Below, piece by piece: positions 37,047 through 48,740 of a stretch of DNA of 64,000 nucleotides. The translations under genes were made by a program, and so were the position numbers. Location: NCBI RefSeq assembly GCF_003073045.1, contig NC_037597.1, positions 8,428,717 to 8,492,716 of the forward strand, written 5' to 3'. Source of the stretch: Pomacea canaliculata (taxonomy: Eukaryota > Mollusca > Gastropoda > Architaenioglossa > Ampullariidae). The stretch's first letter is position 1. Every line of letters starts with the position of its first letter. Below the pieces are notes generated by a model. The model was not told where the DNA came from. It searched no databases and saw only the letters and a list, made by a program, of their open reading frames with translations.

Positions 37047-37459
37047 TTTGTGAAATTTTGTGACACCACACTGAGCACTGCGGGTCTTCTCGCCAACGGT
37101 CCACCTACTCAAATCTTCACCACGTCTTACTATCAACGACTGCGATTTCAAAGGTCGGAGCAGCTCAGCGAAGTAGGTAGAAGTGTGTCGAAAGCTGCGT
37201 GCAGGGAAAGAAAAGTCTTGTCTGAAAACGGCTGAACAACAGCCGTTGCTGTTGTGCAACTAAAATGAAGTGAAGGCCGTTGGGTTAGAACAGGGCGACC
37301 TGTTTGTGATAACTACACTTTGACCTACTTGTGTTGAGCGTGCCGCTTACTCACACGAGGGAGAGGGGTGGTAGAGGCCGGAAGGGAGGATGCAGGAAGG
37401 GAGAGCGATGTGTTTTCATCGAACTCAGTATTCAGATCAACCCCTATCCTCCCCATCAT

Positions 37460-37612
37460 CAATACGGTGAAGATTGGGTGTCCTGGGTTCAGCTCTTGTG
37501 TGGGACACGCTGTTCTTTCTCTGCATGTGGCATTTGTTTACAGGGCTGGCTGCATTGCTCTGATATAGCCTTATAGTTGCTGGCACGGCGTAAAACACTT
37601 ACAAACAATTAA
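37460..37612 (+). mobile_element. SINE-like copy with molluscan-type 3' end
   Basis: It contains a B-box-like TGGGTTCAGCTC near 37487-37498 and ends GCTGGCACGGCGTAAAACAC followed by a degenerate A/C tail, an ending seen in SINEs common in molluscan genomes. The left end is uncertain. Confidence 0.5.
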
Positions 37613-38571
37613 TGACTACAAAAGCGTATACTAGCTGCACACATATTGTTCTGCCGGCAATCAGACACGGAGAAAGGAAGACAGTGAAGGTAAACAAAGT
37701 AAAGGTCACTATGCTATTAGTATTAAGGGAGACAAAGCCAAAAGCAATGAATTTGGTAGCTGCAAGGATTACGTCCCTTTTTAGATGGTGTGTGTGTTTC
37801 TCATCTCGCAATGTCCCTCTTGTATAATTTGAAACAGTTTACTATAATGTGTCCTGATACATAGAATGTATATAAGTTCACTTTTATTATTAATGTTGTT
37901 GTTATTATTTTTTCTTTTAAAATGAAAAACTGATGGCAACTATGAAATGGTGGGTTAGAGTGGTCGTCTGCAACAACGATATTTTGATCGCGAGATTTTC
38001 GTTTTCCAGATCTAAGAGAAAACTTTAGTTTGCAGAGAAATAAATTAAAAATCAACACCTCTGAAAAAACTTTTGGATTGGTTTATTGTCAATTTTTTTT
38101 TTTAATTTGCGCAGAGCGTGTCAGTTTCTCTGGCAGCAGACGTCTGCTGTTGCTGTTATGGCGGCTGTCTAGTCCTTTGTGACCTTTGTGGTTGATTCGC
38201 CGGTAAAATTTGGAAGGAAATGGAGGAGTTTTGGGATAAATAACGTGCTGCACTAAACTACAGGCAGTTTCAAGGATAATACAGGTTCTGAGCATTTTGT
38301 TTTCAGCCGAGGAAGAAATTAAAAAGAAAACTGTTGAAGTTACTCGGACTGCACGAATGACACAGTTTGCACTTAAAAAAAAAGTGGTAACAGACATTTG
38401 AGAAGTTTTTTCTCTCGAGATGTGTGTCATTTTCAGATAAAATACTGCAAGCTTTCTATGACTTTTCACCATGTGTGTGCAACCTGATGTATATCTCAGG
38501 TGTTTTCAACATTTTATTCTACCATCGCTGTACCATGTGACTTCAGACAAATGCTTCTCTTTCAAGAACAG

Positions 38572-38811
38572 GAGTCGCTCCTAGTCGTTGGCGCCTAGTG
38601 ACTAAATTATGCACTGAGTACTTGCGGATACTTCGACAAGATGCATTCATTCTAACAGCCACTGAAAGAGAGCGAACTGGGCAGCTACTTTCTGCAGTTT
38701 GTGATTTTTGTTTCTGGACACTACTAACATTGGTTAAAACCGGACCGTTCAAGAGACTTTTCTCGGAGATTGATTATAATCGCAGAGTTTCACAGATTTC
38801 CTCTACAAAAG
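38572..38811 (+). CDS. Exon-like ORF, phase-1 symmetric, unidentified
   Basis: An acceptor (TCTTTCAAGAACAG), 240 open bases and a strong donor (G|GTAAGTCA) form a symmetric phase-1 exon. The product contains WRLVTKLCTEYLRILRQDAF and a hydrophobic stretch (SAVCDFCFWTLLTLV). No family was recognised and no neighbouring exon was found. Confidence 0.25.
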
Positions 38812-38841
38812 GTAAGTCATCATATATAACTGGAGAAATGT

Positions 38842-38851
38842 AATAATAATA

Positions 38852-38884
<33 letters not shown>
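38842..38884. repeat. (AAT)n(GAT)n microsatellite
   Basis: Four AAT units run into about ten GAT units, possibly the tail of an unrecognised retroelement. Confidence 0.9.
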
Positions 38885-39586
38885 CACCAGTCTACGCGTT
38901 TCAAGACCAGATTGTCTTGTGTTTTTGTTTCATACCTGTATTTAACACTCTCTTTGTTGAAATGAATAACTATAATTTTTTCCAGTCGCCTTCAAAACTT
39001 ATCTTTCCGGTCAAGACAAACAAAGCAAAACAAATTAAAACCCTTCAATTGCAACACGTTCAGCATTTAAAAATACGTACTCTTCGGGGCAAAAACTAGG
39101 AACATTTGTGTTGTTTGTTTGACCGTGTAAAATCTAACATGTATGTATGAAACACATTCCCCTCATTTGTAAGTAGGCTCAGTGCGCTCTCTAAATGCAA
39201 CACACATTCAAATACAAATATAGACTCGAGCAGGGAGATCTCGCAGCAAGGAGGAGGAATAAGGTGAAGAGAGGTCAGTTTGAGCAGTTATGTGTTTTAA
39301 TAAACAGGGGCGCATGATTGTCAAATCATGGCACAGAGAACGAACTGAAAACGATAGTAATCTAGAAACTTCATTGAGCAAGATGGAGCATTACACACTT
39401 ATCATGGTGACAATTAATGTGGTTTACACAGACCCGAAATCTGAATCAGCGGAAAATGTAGATCAAGAAAAAGTTGAAAACTGCACAGCAACGTAGACGA
39501 GAAAATGTACAACGTGCAGAGAAATGTACAAAGACAGCTAGTCCTGTAAAACAAACAATTTGAGACAAAAAACTACAAATAGCTTT

Positions 39587-39703
39587 GTATTATGAAATAC
39601 AAATTTAAATCTTAAATAAATAGGTGTACAGACATGTACACTGAACAATGCTTGTACACCTATTTATTATTTATTTAAGATTTAAATTTGCATTTCATAC
39701 TAC
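39587..39703. repeat. Long AT-rich inverted repeat (hairpin)
   Basis: The left arm 39587-39630 and right arm 39653-39703 are near-perfect reverse complements (GTGTACA innermost, ATGAAAT near the outer ends), with a 22-base loop. The right arm has a few extra bases. It could be a small MITE or a palindrome that forms a cruciform; a transcribed hairpin RNA cannot be excluded. Confidence 0.8.
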
Positions 39704-42700
39704 AATGTCGGCATTTGATTTAAGATATAAGAAGGACTATTTAAAAACTGCAATGTTATCTTCTAAAATAAACATTTCTTGCTGAGGTTCGATCAAAGGG
39801 AAAGAATCATGAACACAATTGAGACTGCAGTCTGTAAAGACATCAGTAGCTTCCCCTGGATCACAAAGCTCTTCTAGTCGGGCAGAGGATAACAACTTGA
39901 TTTCATCAGCTCAAATGTTTACCCTTAATGCGAATGAAAATGTAGGCAACGGAGAAGATGGCAGTATTGTGAATATAAAGGATAGAAAGTTCGTGCAGTT
40001 CTACTTCTTCTCTCTCTAATATTTATAGCACAATCGGTTGAATTCCTACCATCTATGTAACGGTTTATGTGGGCCAGCGTAAAATAAAATCTAAAATCGG
40101 ATGAAAGAGACATGACCATGATCAAGAAAACCATCAAACACATACAATATTCCCTCGAGTAATTTGTTTATTAACTATTATAAAAGCCTCCAGTTCTTTC
40201 ATCATCTTAGAAACTATCGGCTGCTGAGATAAGTAGGCACATCACTCACACCCCCTCCCAACAGGCAACAACACACCCACACACTCTCTCTTACACACAC
40301 ACACTTACTCTGGTACTCAGCTGATACAATGCGATACATTGCTGCGGACTGGGGTTGTCTTGAAGGGATGATCGATGGCGCTTTCCACTTTATGAGGTCA
40401 AGTTGTACGCAAACAAAAGGATTGCCCCAAACCTTTTTCCAGCAGGATGCTTGCAATCACATATCCACACGCGCATATCTGCACCCGTACATGAACTTGC
40501 ATACACACACACACACACATGCGCTTGCATTGATGCATACAAAGACTAAAACTTGTTCACATATACTCGAACACATGCATGTATACATACAAGCATTCGT
40601 ACATTTATACAAAGTACATTCATATACATGTTCGTGCATATTCGTGCATATTCGTGTATACACATTTTCATTTATAAATACATACGCTCTCGTACACTTT
40701 TTTTTAAAAAAAATCTATTTCCCTCTCTTCTTTCTCCCTTTCTCTTCTCTTTCGTTCCATCGAACCTGGTTCCTCCACACCCAATGAACAAACGGTAATG
40801 GTATCTCAGGATTTAAAGAGAAAAGAATAGAATTAAAAATGATGCAACTTGAAGGGATGAAAAGAATCAACGCTCCAGTGGTAGCGAATCGGTTAAATTA
40901 TTTAAAGAGTGTGCAGTGTTCAGTTTCGTTATATAATAGAACCGGATTTCCTCTGCTCACTGCCGCAAAAGGAGCACTTCGATTTCCTAGATGAATAAGT
41001 GAAGCAATGCAAATATCATGTGGCAATGTACGAATGTAAGCGAGCAGTCAGCAAGCCGGGGCGGAGGGCTGACGGGAAGGGGGGGGGGTGTAGAAAAATG
41101 GAGATAGAGAGAACGGGGAGACAGAAAGACTTCATATCATATAATTAAATCCTCTTTTTTTTTGCTCTTTACTCTATAGCGATTGTTGATTTGTTTTTTC
41201 AGGTCAGTATTTACATCTCTTATTTTTTCTTATTTTCCTTCTTTCTTTCAACCTGAGCGATTTGAGAATAGTTTCTTCCATTCAGAGCTATCATGATCCC
41301 GAAGCACATGTCATACTATAAGGAAGGCACTGTAAACAAATAATCTATGTGTACATCTCTGATTGACTTTTATACTAGCAGTAAGCTTTACCTGAAAGCT
41401 GCAAATTATGCGTGCAAGAAGCCTTTTGTAGCACACCTGAATAATTAATCTACAGAACCCACAAATCGTTTTTCTCAGCTTTAATCACAATGACGCTGCA
41501 AAGGCGTTGACTTAACCTTCAAGGAAAACTTTCTTACAAAAGTTTCATCAGTATCAGTCCTGTTTTCATATTAAATTTATCAACCTGGAACAGGTATTGA
41601 AAATCTTGTTGGAAATCTTCCTTTGATGATGGCTTCCTCCTAATGAATTTTTTTAGACCCAGAAGTACCGAAAGAACTCATTTAAACCAAATAGAAAAAA
41701 AAGAAAGAAAACAAGTGTGAACAATAACACAGTGTTTTTGTGTGGATCCCAAAGGTAAAATGAGCTGAATTGTATCAACAAACTGCAAGTGTGCCTCCAT
41801 CCGGTTTATAGAATCTATACATGACAGTCATCCAAGCTGAATTGGCCATATATATGCATCTGATTACATTCATCCGGAAATTTTATTGCCGTCAGCACAA
41901 TCATCTTGAAAACTTCACTCCGTGGCAGCTCACGCCGACTGCGGCTCTGGCTCCAGTCAGACAGATGACAGATGTGTACGAATTTCTCTGTACACATCAC
42001 ACCTGTAGTCACTCGACTGCCTTGTTGTTCGCGAGTGTATCGACTGCAAGACCGTGTTACCTACGCATGAGGGAGACACATCGACAGGACTGGTGGAAGG
42101 TTCTGCCAATTTTCAACATAATCTTGGAAAGGAAATAGTGTACTTGCAAGAATGCAATCAAAGACCGTAAAACAATTTCAAACAAACCTGGCAAATACCC
42201 AAGATATTTATCTGTTTATGTATCTAATCGTTTGGGAATTTCTCTATAAATAACATGCAAACGAGGAGTAGAAATGTAACTGGGGAGTTCAGCCCTGTGT
42301 TGTCTACTCCATTTTACTATTGCTCTTCATTCGTAGTTTGTGAAATGCGGTGTAAAAAAATGCAATCTTGGAAAAAAAAAAGTAAAAAAGGGAGAAACAG
42401 AATGTGCCGTAAGAATGACAGGTATGTGAAGGAAGTAAAGAAGTAGAACGATTTAGGATCATTTTAGACAATAAAAATGAATGGGCTCGCTGTTACAGCA
42501 GACAGTTTAGCAAGACGAAGGTTTATATGCAGACTGAACCCCCGCACGCTTTGAGCTAGACTGATAGGCATGCTCCGTGTTCCACTAGCATCCTTCATCA
42601 TCAGGAATTCGGGGTTTTGTTCGTTTTTATATCATAATTATTCTGGAAGGCTTATCGATGTAGTCAACCTCTAAGTAAGATAAATAAAGGTCGAATGTGG

Positions 42701-43140
42701 CTGTCTGTGTGTCGTATGTCTGGTCTAACAGTCTGTCTCTGCTTATGTCTTCGGATGCCCTCGTTTTCCTAAAATTCATCAAGCCTATCCCTTTCTTTTT
42801 GTGTGGGTCTGTAGCATGCCTTCCGGTGAAGTTTTGCAGGAACATGAGTTCTTTTTCACAGACAGAGGGGTGTCAAGAGTGTTTTACGACGAACTAGCAA
42901 CAAAGATCATAACACGGTAAAGCCGCCAGGCCTGTATAAGTGTCGCATGCAGTGAAGGAAGTGTGCCTAAGATGCGATATAAACAGTAATACCAAGCTTC
43001 GCTGCATTGGTGACAGACTCTAACCTTTTCCCCACAGGCGCCCGAATGGACAGAGAGAAAAGTTAACAAGAAGAGAGCAAAAGAGAAAGGAAGGAGGGAT
43101 TAAACAGAAAATGACATGGAGAGAACAGAAGCCCTCCTTC
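39704..43140. other. Gene-poor stretch
   Basis: AT-rich sequence with CA-rich and ACATACA-type tracts at 40490-40690. No exon is supported. Confidence 0.5.
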
Positions 43141-43300
43141 ATAATAATAAATTTGTATAGCGCTTTTCCCCCACACGGAGGCTATGCACGCCTCACAAGA
43201 GACCAGGGGCAGTAGGGAAAGGCCGTGTGATGTAGGCGTCACAATGGAGCACAAACAAGCACAACAGACACGAACACTCACCAGTTACCAATACAAGAAC
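43141..43300 (-). repeat. Retroelement 3' tail
   Basis: The minus strand ends GGGGGAAAAGCGCTATACAA followed by ATTTATTATTATG. The pattern AAGCGCTATACAAAT plus an ATT/ATC-type tail is a common end of aquatic-animal SINEs and LINEs. The body left of the tail is not identified. Confidence 0.45.
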
Positions 43301-43747
43301 ATGAAGGAACGAAGGAACTCCTGGGGGAGAAAGGACAACAGGGTGGACGAGTAATAGATGTTTCCCAAAGTCCAGATCAGAAGGTACCGACTCGTCTCTA
43401 CGTAGAGAGGGAGGCAGGCCATTACAAATAATTTCGACAGCTTGAAATAAAGCGCATTTATAAAGTCGCTATCATTTATTTAGTCCAGTGTTACTTTACT
43501 GACCCGGGACATTTCCATTTCGCATTGCAAGATTTTTTTACTGTATTCGGTAACAGGCATGAAATTGCCTCGTTTATAACAAGAAAGAGGATTTTCCCAT
43601 GTGTCATACTGCTGCCAGAAAAAAAGACAATAAAAAAAAAATAATAAAAAAATTACGAAACCTCTAACAGTGTGAGTTTCCTACATGGCTATGACAGGTG
43701 AAATAACATTTCACGGAAAAGAAAATATTTTTGCTCTATATTTTTAT

Positions 43748-43800
43748 GCTGTGTGTGTGCGCGCGCGCGTGCTGGTGTGTGTGTGAGCGCGCGCGCGTAG
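43748..43800. repeat. (GT)n(GC)n alternating purine-pyrimidine tract
   Basis: GTGTGTGTGCGCGCGCGCGT, a short spacer, then a second GTGTGTGTGAGCGCGCGCGC block. Confidence 0.9.
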
Positions 43801-46185
43801 GTGGGTTGAGGTGGTCTGTATACATAGCAGGGGATTGGAAAGTTTCGCTTGTCTAAACAAGGGTCGAAAGAGCTTTTGGGATTTCACTTCCAATGAAAGA
43901 GAACAAAAAGATACATTCACGGCAAATTTGTATTATGCAAATTTTATTACTTTGCCGTGATAAAAAATTTCCACATATCCTCCATTTGTCGCTGAAAAAA
44001 CAATAATCAGAGCGTTTGGAAAAGCAAGAGAGTATTTCACACTCCCACACACAGCCTCTCATATATGAGCCTTTCCTCCTCTGAGAAAATGTGCTATGTA
44101 AGATGTTAGAGAGAGAAAGAGATTATGGACATTCTAATGGTATGTTATTCGCAGTCTTTCTTTCTTAAAGCCTTATAACTAAAGAAGGGAAATTGAAAAC
44201 AATGTAAAGCAGGTAAACACATTTATGCTACTTGGAAGATACAGAGTGTCTAGTGCAGACATCCAAAGAACATTACTTCATCAACACATTTAAGCTGCTT
44301 ATAAGTCCTGTCCAGGGTGTCGTGCCTTTCAACCCTGTCAACTCATCCTCACAATTTATGCGATCAGACGGTTAGGGTCGCAAAATGCCATTACCCTTTG
44401 ATCCTCCAGCGTAGACATTTCTAAAGGGTACCCACATTACAGCCTTCAAACAACATGTCGCACATGTCGTCAATAGCGTTTTAGGAGATCAAATATGTTC
44501 ATCACTAGGGACAACAGTCCCGGAAGCAAAACCCTCCATGCGCGCTCACGGAACCTGGCTGGGCACGAGTGAGACGTACTCACACTCCAGCTTTTTCCTT
44601 GAGTACGCAGCTATTGAGAGGATAAACATGACATGGCCGTCGCTGCTAAAGTAATCCCTCAGATTCGTGTCCCTTTTGGTCGTTGGTGTTTTTTTTTCTC
44701 GCGAAACGGAAATCGATTGGAGCTGGTATGCTGATAATATAGTTAAACAGACGTCTGTTGTTTCTGGTAATGTAGCTAGACAACAGATATTGAGTATAGT
44801 CTGATAGCAGATACTGACAGTATGACATTAGAAAGTATAGTTTGATGTCCGGTGTTGGCGGCATACTTAAACATTGTGTTATCCATTAATCAGAGACTTT
44901 TCGAACTAATAATAGTGTTATGTCTGCTTTACACGACTACGTGCTGTTTACATGAGTTAGATAGATGCTATCAATAATATTCTAGCTGAAGAGTATTGTC
45001 TAATGTAGGTAAATTTTCCTCATAGGATTATCTTGTCAAAGGTTGAACTATGATGGTAAAAAGATACACCAAAGACAAGCATCGGGCACATAACACAATA
45101 AATGTCGCTCGATGATGACTTAGAAGAACCAGTACCTGGTGAGTCAGTCGAATGGTTAAGTTGTAGAATAATAAGATGAAATATTGCATTAATGTCTCGT
45201 CAAATTACCATAGCGTTTGTCATTCCCGAACGGTAGGGAAAGGTATTTAGCAGTTTTCAATAATAAGTACATTGGCCATTTTTGTAGTTTTCACGAGCAC
45301 ACACACACACACACACACACACAAGCACATTGAAATACTTGTATACATGACAGAAAATTGCGTGCAAAGGCCGTTTTCTAGCTTCATTACAAAGAAGAGT
45401 TAATTATGCATTACATCTGCGAGGTGTAAGCGTTTCGTTCGGGCATTTCAGAGAAGCCAGCGGGCAGGCGAACAGCGGGAGAGGTGGGTAGTTACCGATA
45501 AACATACCCAGTGGATGGATTTCAAACAACTGGCAACTAACGTATTTATTGATCGGTGAATAATTCCTGGAAGACCAGGCAGGTTGGATTTAAAAAGTGG
45601 GAAGAGAGAAATTCACTAACCAGCCAAACAAGTGAAAATGAAACTCTTGAGTGATCAATATTTTACAGATACGAACACCCGGGTATTAGGACGTTCATCT
45701 CATCGAAGTGTACTCCTAGAATCTGAGCAAAAAGGAAACGCGGTATACATTGCTACTTATCTCCATTCATTTCCTCCAGAATCAATAATAATCAATAATG
45801 TAAACACTGCGTCTCTAGTAACTAACTGCAGAAGAAATTCTCTATTAAACAATGTTTGTTTTTAAGAACACAGTGGATAAAAGAAAATTTTGTTAGCCAT
45901 TCACCTGCAACAGTTTCTAAAGCAAGACTGCGTTTGACTTGCGTGTTTGCGTTCATCAGGAAATTCTTGAAAACTAAACGGAGAGAACATGCAAAATACA
46001 ATAGGACTAAGTAACAAACATATCTTTGTGAAATTAATAAAACAAGATTTAAAATGATTAAAAATAACTTCAATTAATATATTTCAGAATGTCTGGTTAC
46101 TTTTCTAAAAATCACCGAACAAGAATATTTTACAAACCTCTTCCAGAGTTGACAGAGTTCTTCTCGAGTTTGGACCATTTTATAA
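43801..46185. other. Gene-poor stretch
   Basis: Only short unconvincing frames and a CA run near 45299-45322 are seen. Confidence 0.5.
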
Positions 46186-46405
46186 TTTTATGACTGCCTT
46201 TCTCACTTCACTACTGTCTTAAAGACTTGCCGGCTGTCTTCTTGCCTTTGTGCTCTTTCTCTCTAAATTTACCATTGTTTTTCTGACTTCAACATTGTCC
46301 TTTTAACTTCAAACTGTCTTTCAGACTTAGCCATTGATTTTGTAACTACCGTTGTCTCCCATACATTTACACTGTCTTTCTAAAGCAACTTTTGTCTTGC
46401 AGACT
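46186..46405. repeat. Degenerate tandem repeat, unit about 20 bp
   Basis: Variants of ACTGTCTTTCTGACTTCAAC recur roughly every 18-22 bases (for example ATTGTTTTTCTGACTTCAAC, ATTGTCCTTTTAACTTCAA, ACTGTCTTTCAGACTTAGCC). About ten copies are visible and all are diverged. Confidence 0.65.
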
Positions 46406-47737
46406 GGAAGCTTTGTTTTAGTAGTTACTCTGAAATGTGAATAAACCAGAAGCTTTGCAGCATCATGCCTCGTCTTGATAAAAACCACGCGAGACCGCGA
46501 TCCCCCAACCTTTTTTGGTATGAGGCAAATGCGATAGAGTTGATTTTGTGGGACTAACCTTTTAGCTGCTGTCGCCATTATCACACAAAATATTGAATTT
46601 ACCAACATACACACGCACACAACCAAATTAAGCTCCACCAGTGCTCGGCATTAACATATAGTATCACACACACACACACACGTGCGTGCGCTCTTGCAAA
46701 AACGTATATACATAAACGACTAAAACATCCATACGAAACAATTATTCAAACAAGGATAAAAGTCCTATTTCAAGTTCCCTTTTGTCCAAATATGAGCACA
46801 CGGAAATGCAACGAGTTCCAATAAACATGGTTGTTATACAAATGCGGGATGTGAGTTTCGTCATCACCATGGCATCAATACAAGATTTTTCTCTCTGATT
46901 ATTCCTTTAGTCACCAGGTGCAAAGCGTGTCGCACTGTGAGGTTCTTTGTTCAATATTTTCAACGAGGAAATTTTCTGAGCAGTCTGTGGCAAGAAGCAA
47001 ACCCTATTCCAATATGCTGTATTATAAATTAGCCGAGTTATTCTAGGATGAAGATATTGATCATTATCAATAACGACACGCTGACAACTTTCAACCAAGC
47101 GAATCAGTTGGCTGTTCACAGAATTAGTGCAGACGTGAGGTGCAACAGCCACCAACCATAACCCATCACAAACCACCACAGCAAGACTGTGTTTTTACAA
47201 AGATCGGTCATTTCGTCTGTGGCTTTCGTTTACATTGTCTATACATTGTTGTCCCTTTTAACGAGGATTAGAATAGCTTTTTCGAAAACAATCTCTCTTT
47301 AGAATGCCAAATAAATACGCCGTTTTGAGACAACGAGTAGGGTGAGAGAGAAAGAAAGAAAGAAAAAGAGAGAGCATGTACATGCATGTATGTAATCTCC
47401 ATAACACGCACTTGTGAATTTATTTGTTAAGATGTTTTTGTCTGCCTCTCTAACCTAATGTGCGTAGGGGTGTGCAAAATGCAGTGCACATATTACGCGC
47501 CGTTTGAACACATCCCCCAAATCCTGCCTGCTCAGTGAAAACGTCTGCTTTGCCCACTCCCCATCCTTTCATCCCTGCTATACCAGTCACATCACCGGTT
47601 GATCTTCCACCTGGGATTAGGCGTAATGGTACCACGCGCAACTGGCGATCCCTCGTGAGAGCTCGCAGCGGTTTGATTGAGGGACAAAGGGTTCGGGTCC
47701 ACCTTTTGCCGCGATCGTCACGAGGGCCGCCACATGC

Positions 47738-48037
47738 TTATCGTTTGGCAATCAGCGGGGCCTGCCCATGCTCGGGTGCGTCAGGGGGGCGCGGCAGTCG
47801 GGTGGTCATTAGTAACAGCAGTGGCACTGTAATTTCCGGCGAGGATGGCTGGGTGAAATTCACTTTCTCCAGCAGCAGGTTGCATGCATGGAGGACGCAA
47901 GCCTTAGGGTGAGGCGCAATAAAGATGTCCACTCCCGATGTGTATGGTGACCATTCTGGCGTTTCGTGTTCGCTTTTGTCGCTCAATTTGACAATCAGGG
48001 GCGTGATGTTTGGTAACATTTGCATTGCCATGTATTG
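47738..48037 (-). CDS. Unidentified terminal exon-like ORF
   Basis: The minus strand opens after an acceptor (CCTTGTTAG) and reads 99 codons to a TAA. It contains MQMLPNITPLIVKLSDKSEH, then TPEWSPYTSGVDIFIAPHPK and ACVLHACNLLLEKV. Composition is protein-like, but I do not recognise it. It lies just downstream of the LINE endonuclease fossil on the same strand and may belong to mobile-element debris. Confidence 0.25.
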   Translation of the reverse strand, partial: QYMAMQMLPNITPLIVKLSDKSEHETPEWSPYTSGVDIFIAPHPKACVLHACNLLLEKVNFTQPSSPEITVPLLLLMTTRLPRPPDAPEHGQAPLIAKR

Positions 48038-48309
48038 CTAACAAGGAGCAGAATACACATAAAAAAAATCGTCTTTTTTTGTTAATGTGATTCTCCAAAC
48101 TTCACTCATAAGCCACCCAAAGGTACTCATGCATGCACATATTCGCCCACGAACAGGCACCTACGCATCCACCCACTCATCTACCAACTCACCAACTTAC
48201 CTCCCCGCTCACATCCACACAATGCCACCCACTCTCCAACCACTCTATCTCTACCCTTTTTTTCACTTGAAAATTCAGCTTTATTCCAAACAAATGACTT
48301 TTCGATTTC

Positions 48310-48740
48310 ACTTCGAGGTTGGCATTATCAAATTCAAGCGAAAGGTGGAGCTCAACAGGCATGTGTTTGGACTCAGTCCTTGGGATGGTATTAAACGCTT
48401 TGCATTTTTGAAACAGAGAATTCGACACCATAGCATAATCTGTCACGCTGCATTTGTGCTAGAGACATATATAAAATCAGAGGAAAAATCTCCAACAATA
48501 AAAAGTTAAAATAGAGATTTGTAATAAGTATTTTTCAGATGAGTTTATCACATTATCAGCTGAGGTTTTATTATATAGATTGGCTGAATCGGTTGTGCAC
48601 TAATCAGCATTAGTTGCTATGGTTTCAAATAAGTCATCAGAATGCGAGACATTGTCAGCAACAGTTCTAGCATTGAGATCACCCAGAATAACAAAAGGAA
48701 CTACAAGTGTCGCGAGATTCAGTATGACTGTCCTTTTTCT
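48310..48740 (-). mobile_element. LINE endonuclease-domain fossil
   Basis: The minus strand reads VPFVILGDLNARTVADNV, where the GDLNAR core is the hallmark of AP-type endonucleases of LINE ORF2, then SADNVINSSEKYLLQ. After a frame change comes DYAMVSNSLFQK and PRTESKHMPVELHLSLEF, the end of the endonuclease domain. Stops and frame shifts separate the pieces, so it is an old dead copy. No reverse transcriptase is recognisable next to it. Confidence 0.75.

Noticed and set aside
37014-37259. N-terminal extension of the PhyH gene upstream of 37046
   Set aside because: The open frame has no ATG upstream, so initiation at 37046 is preferred although the frame stays open.
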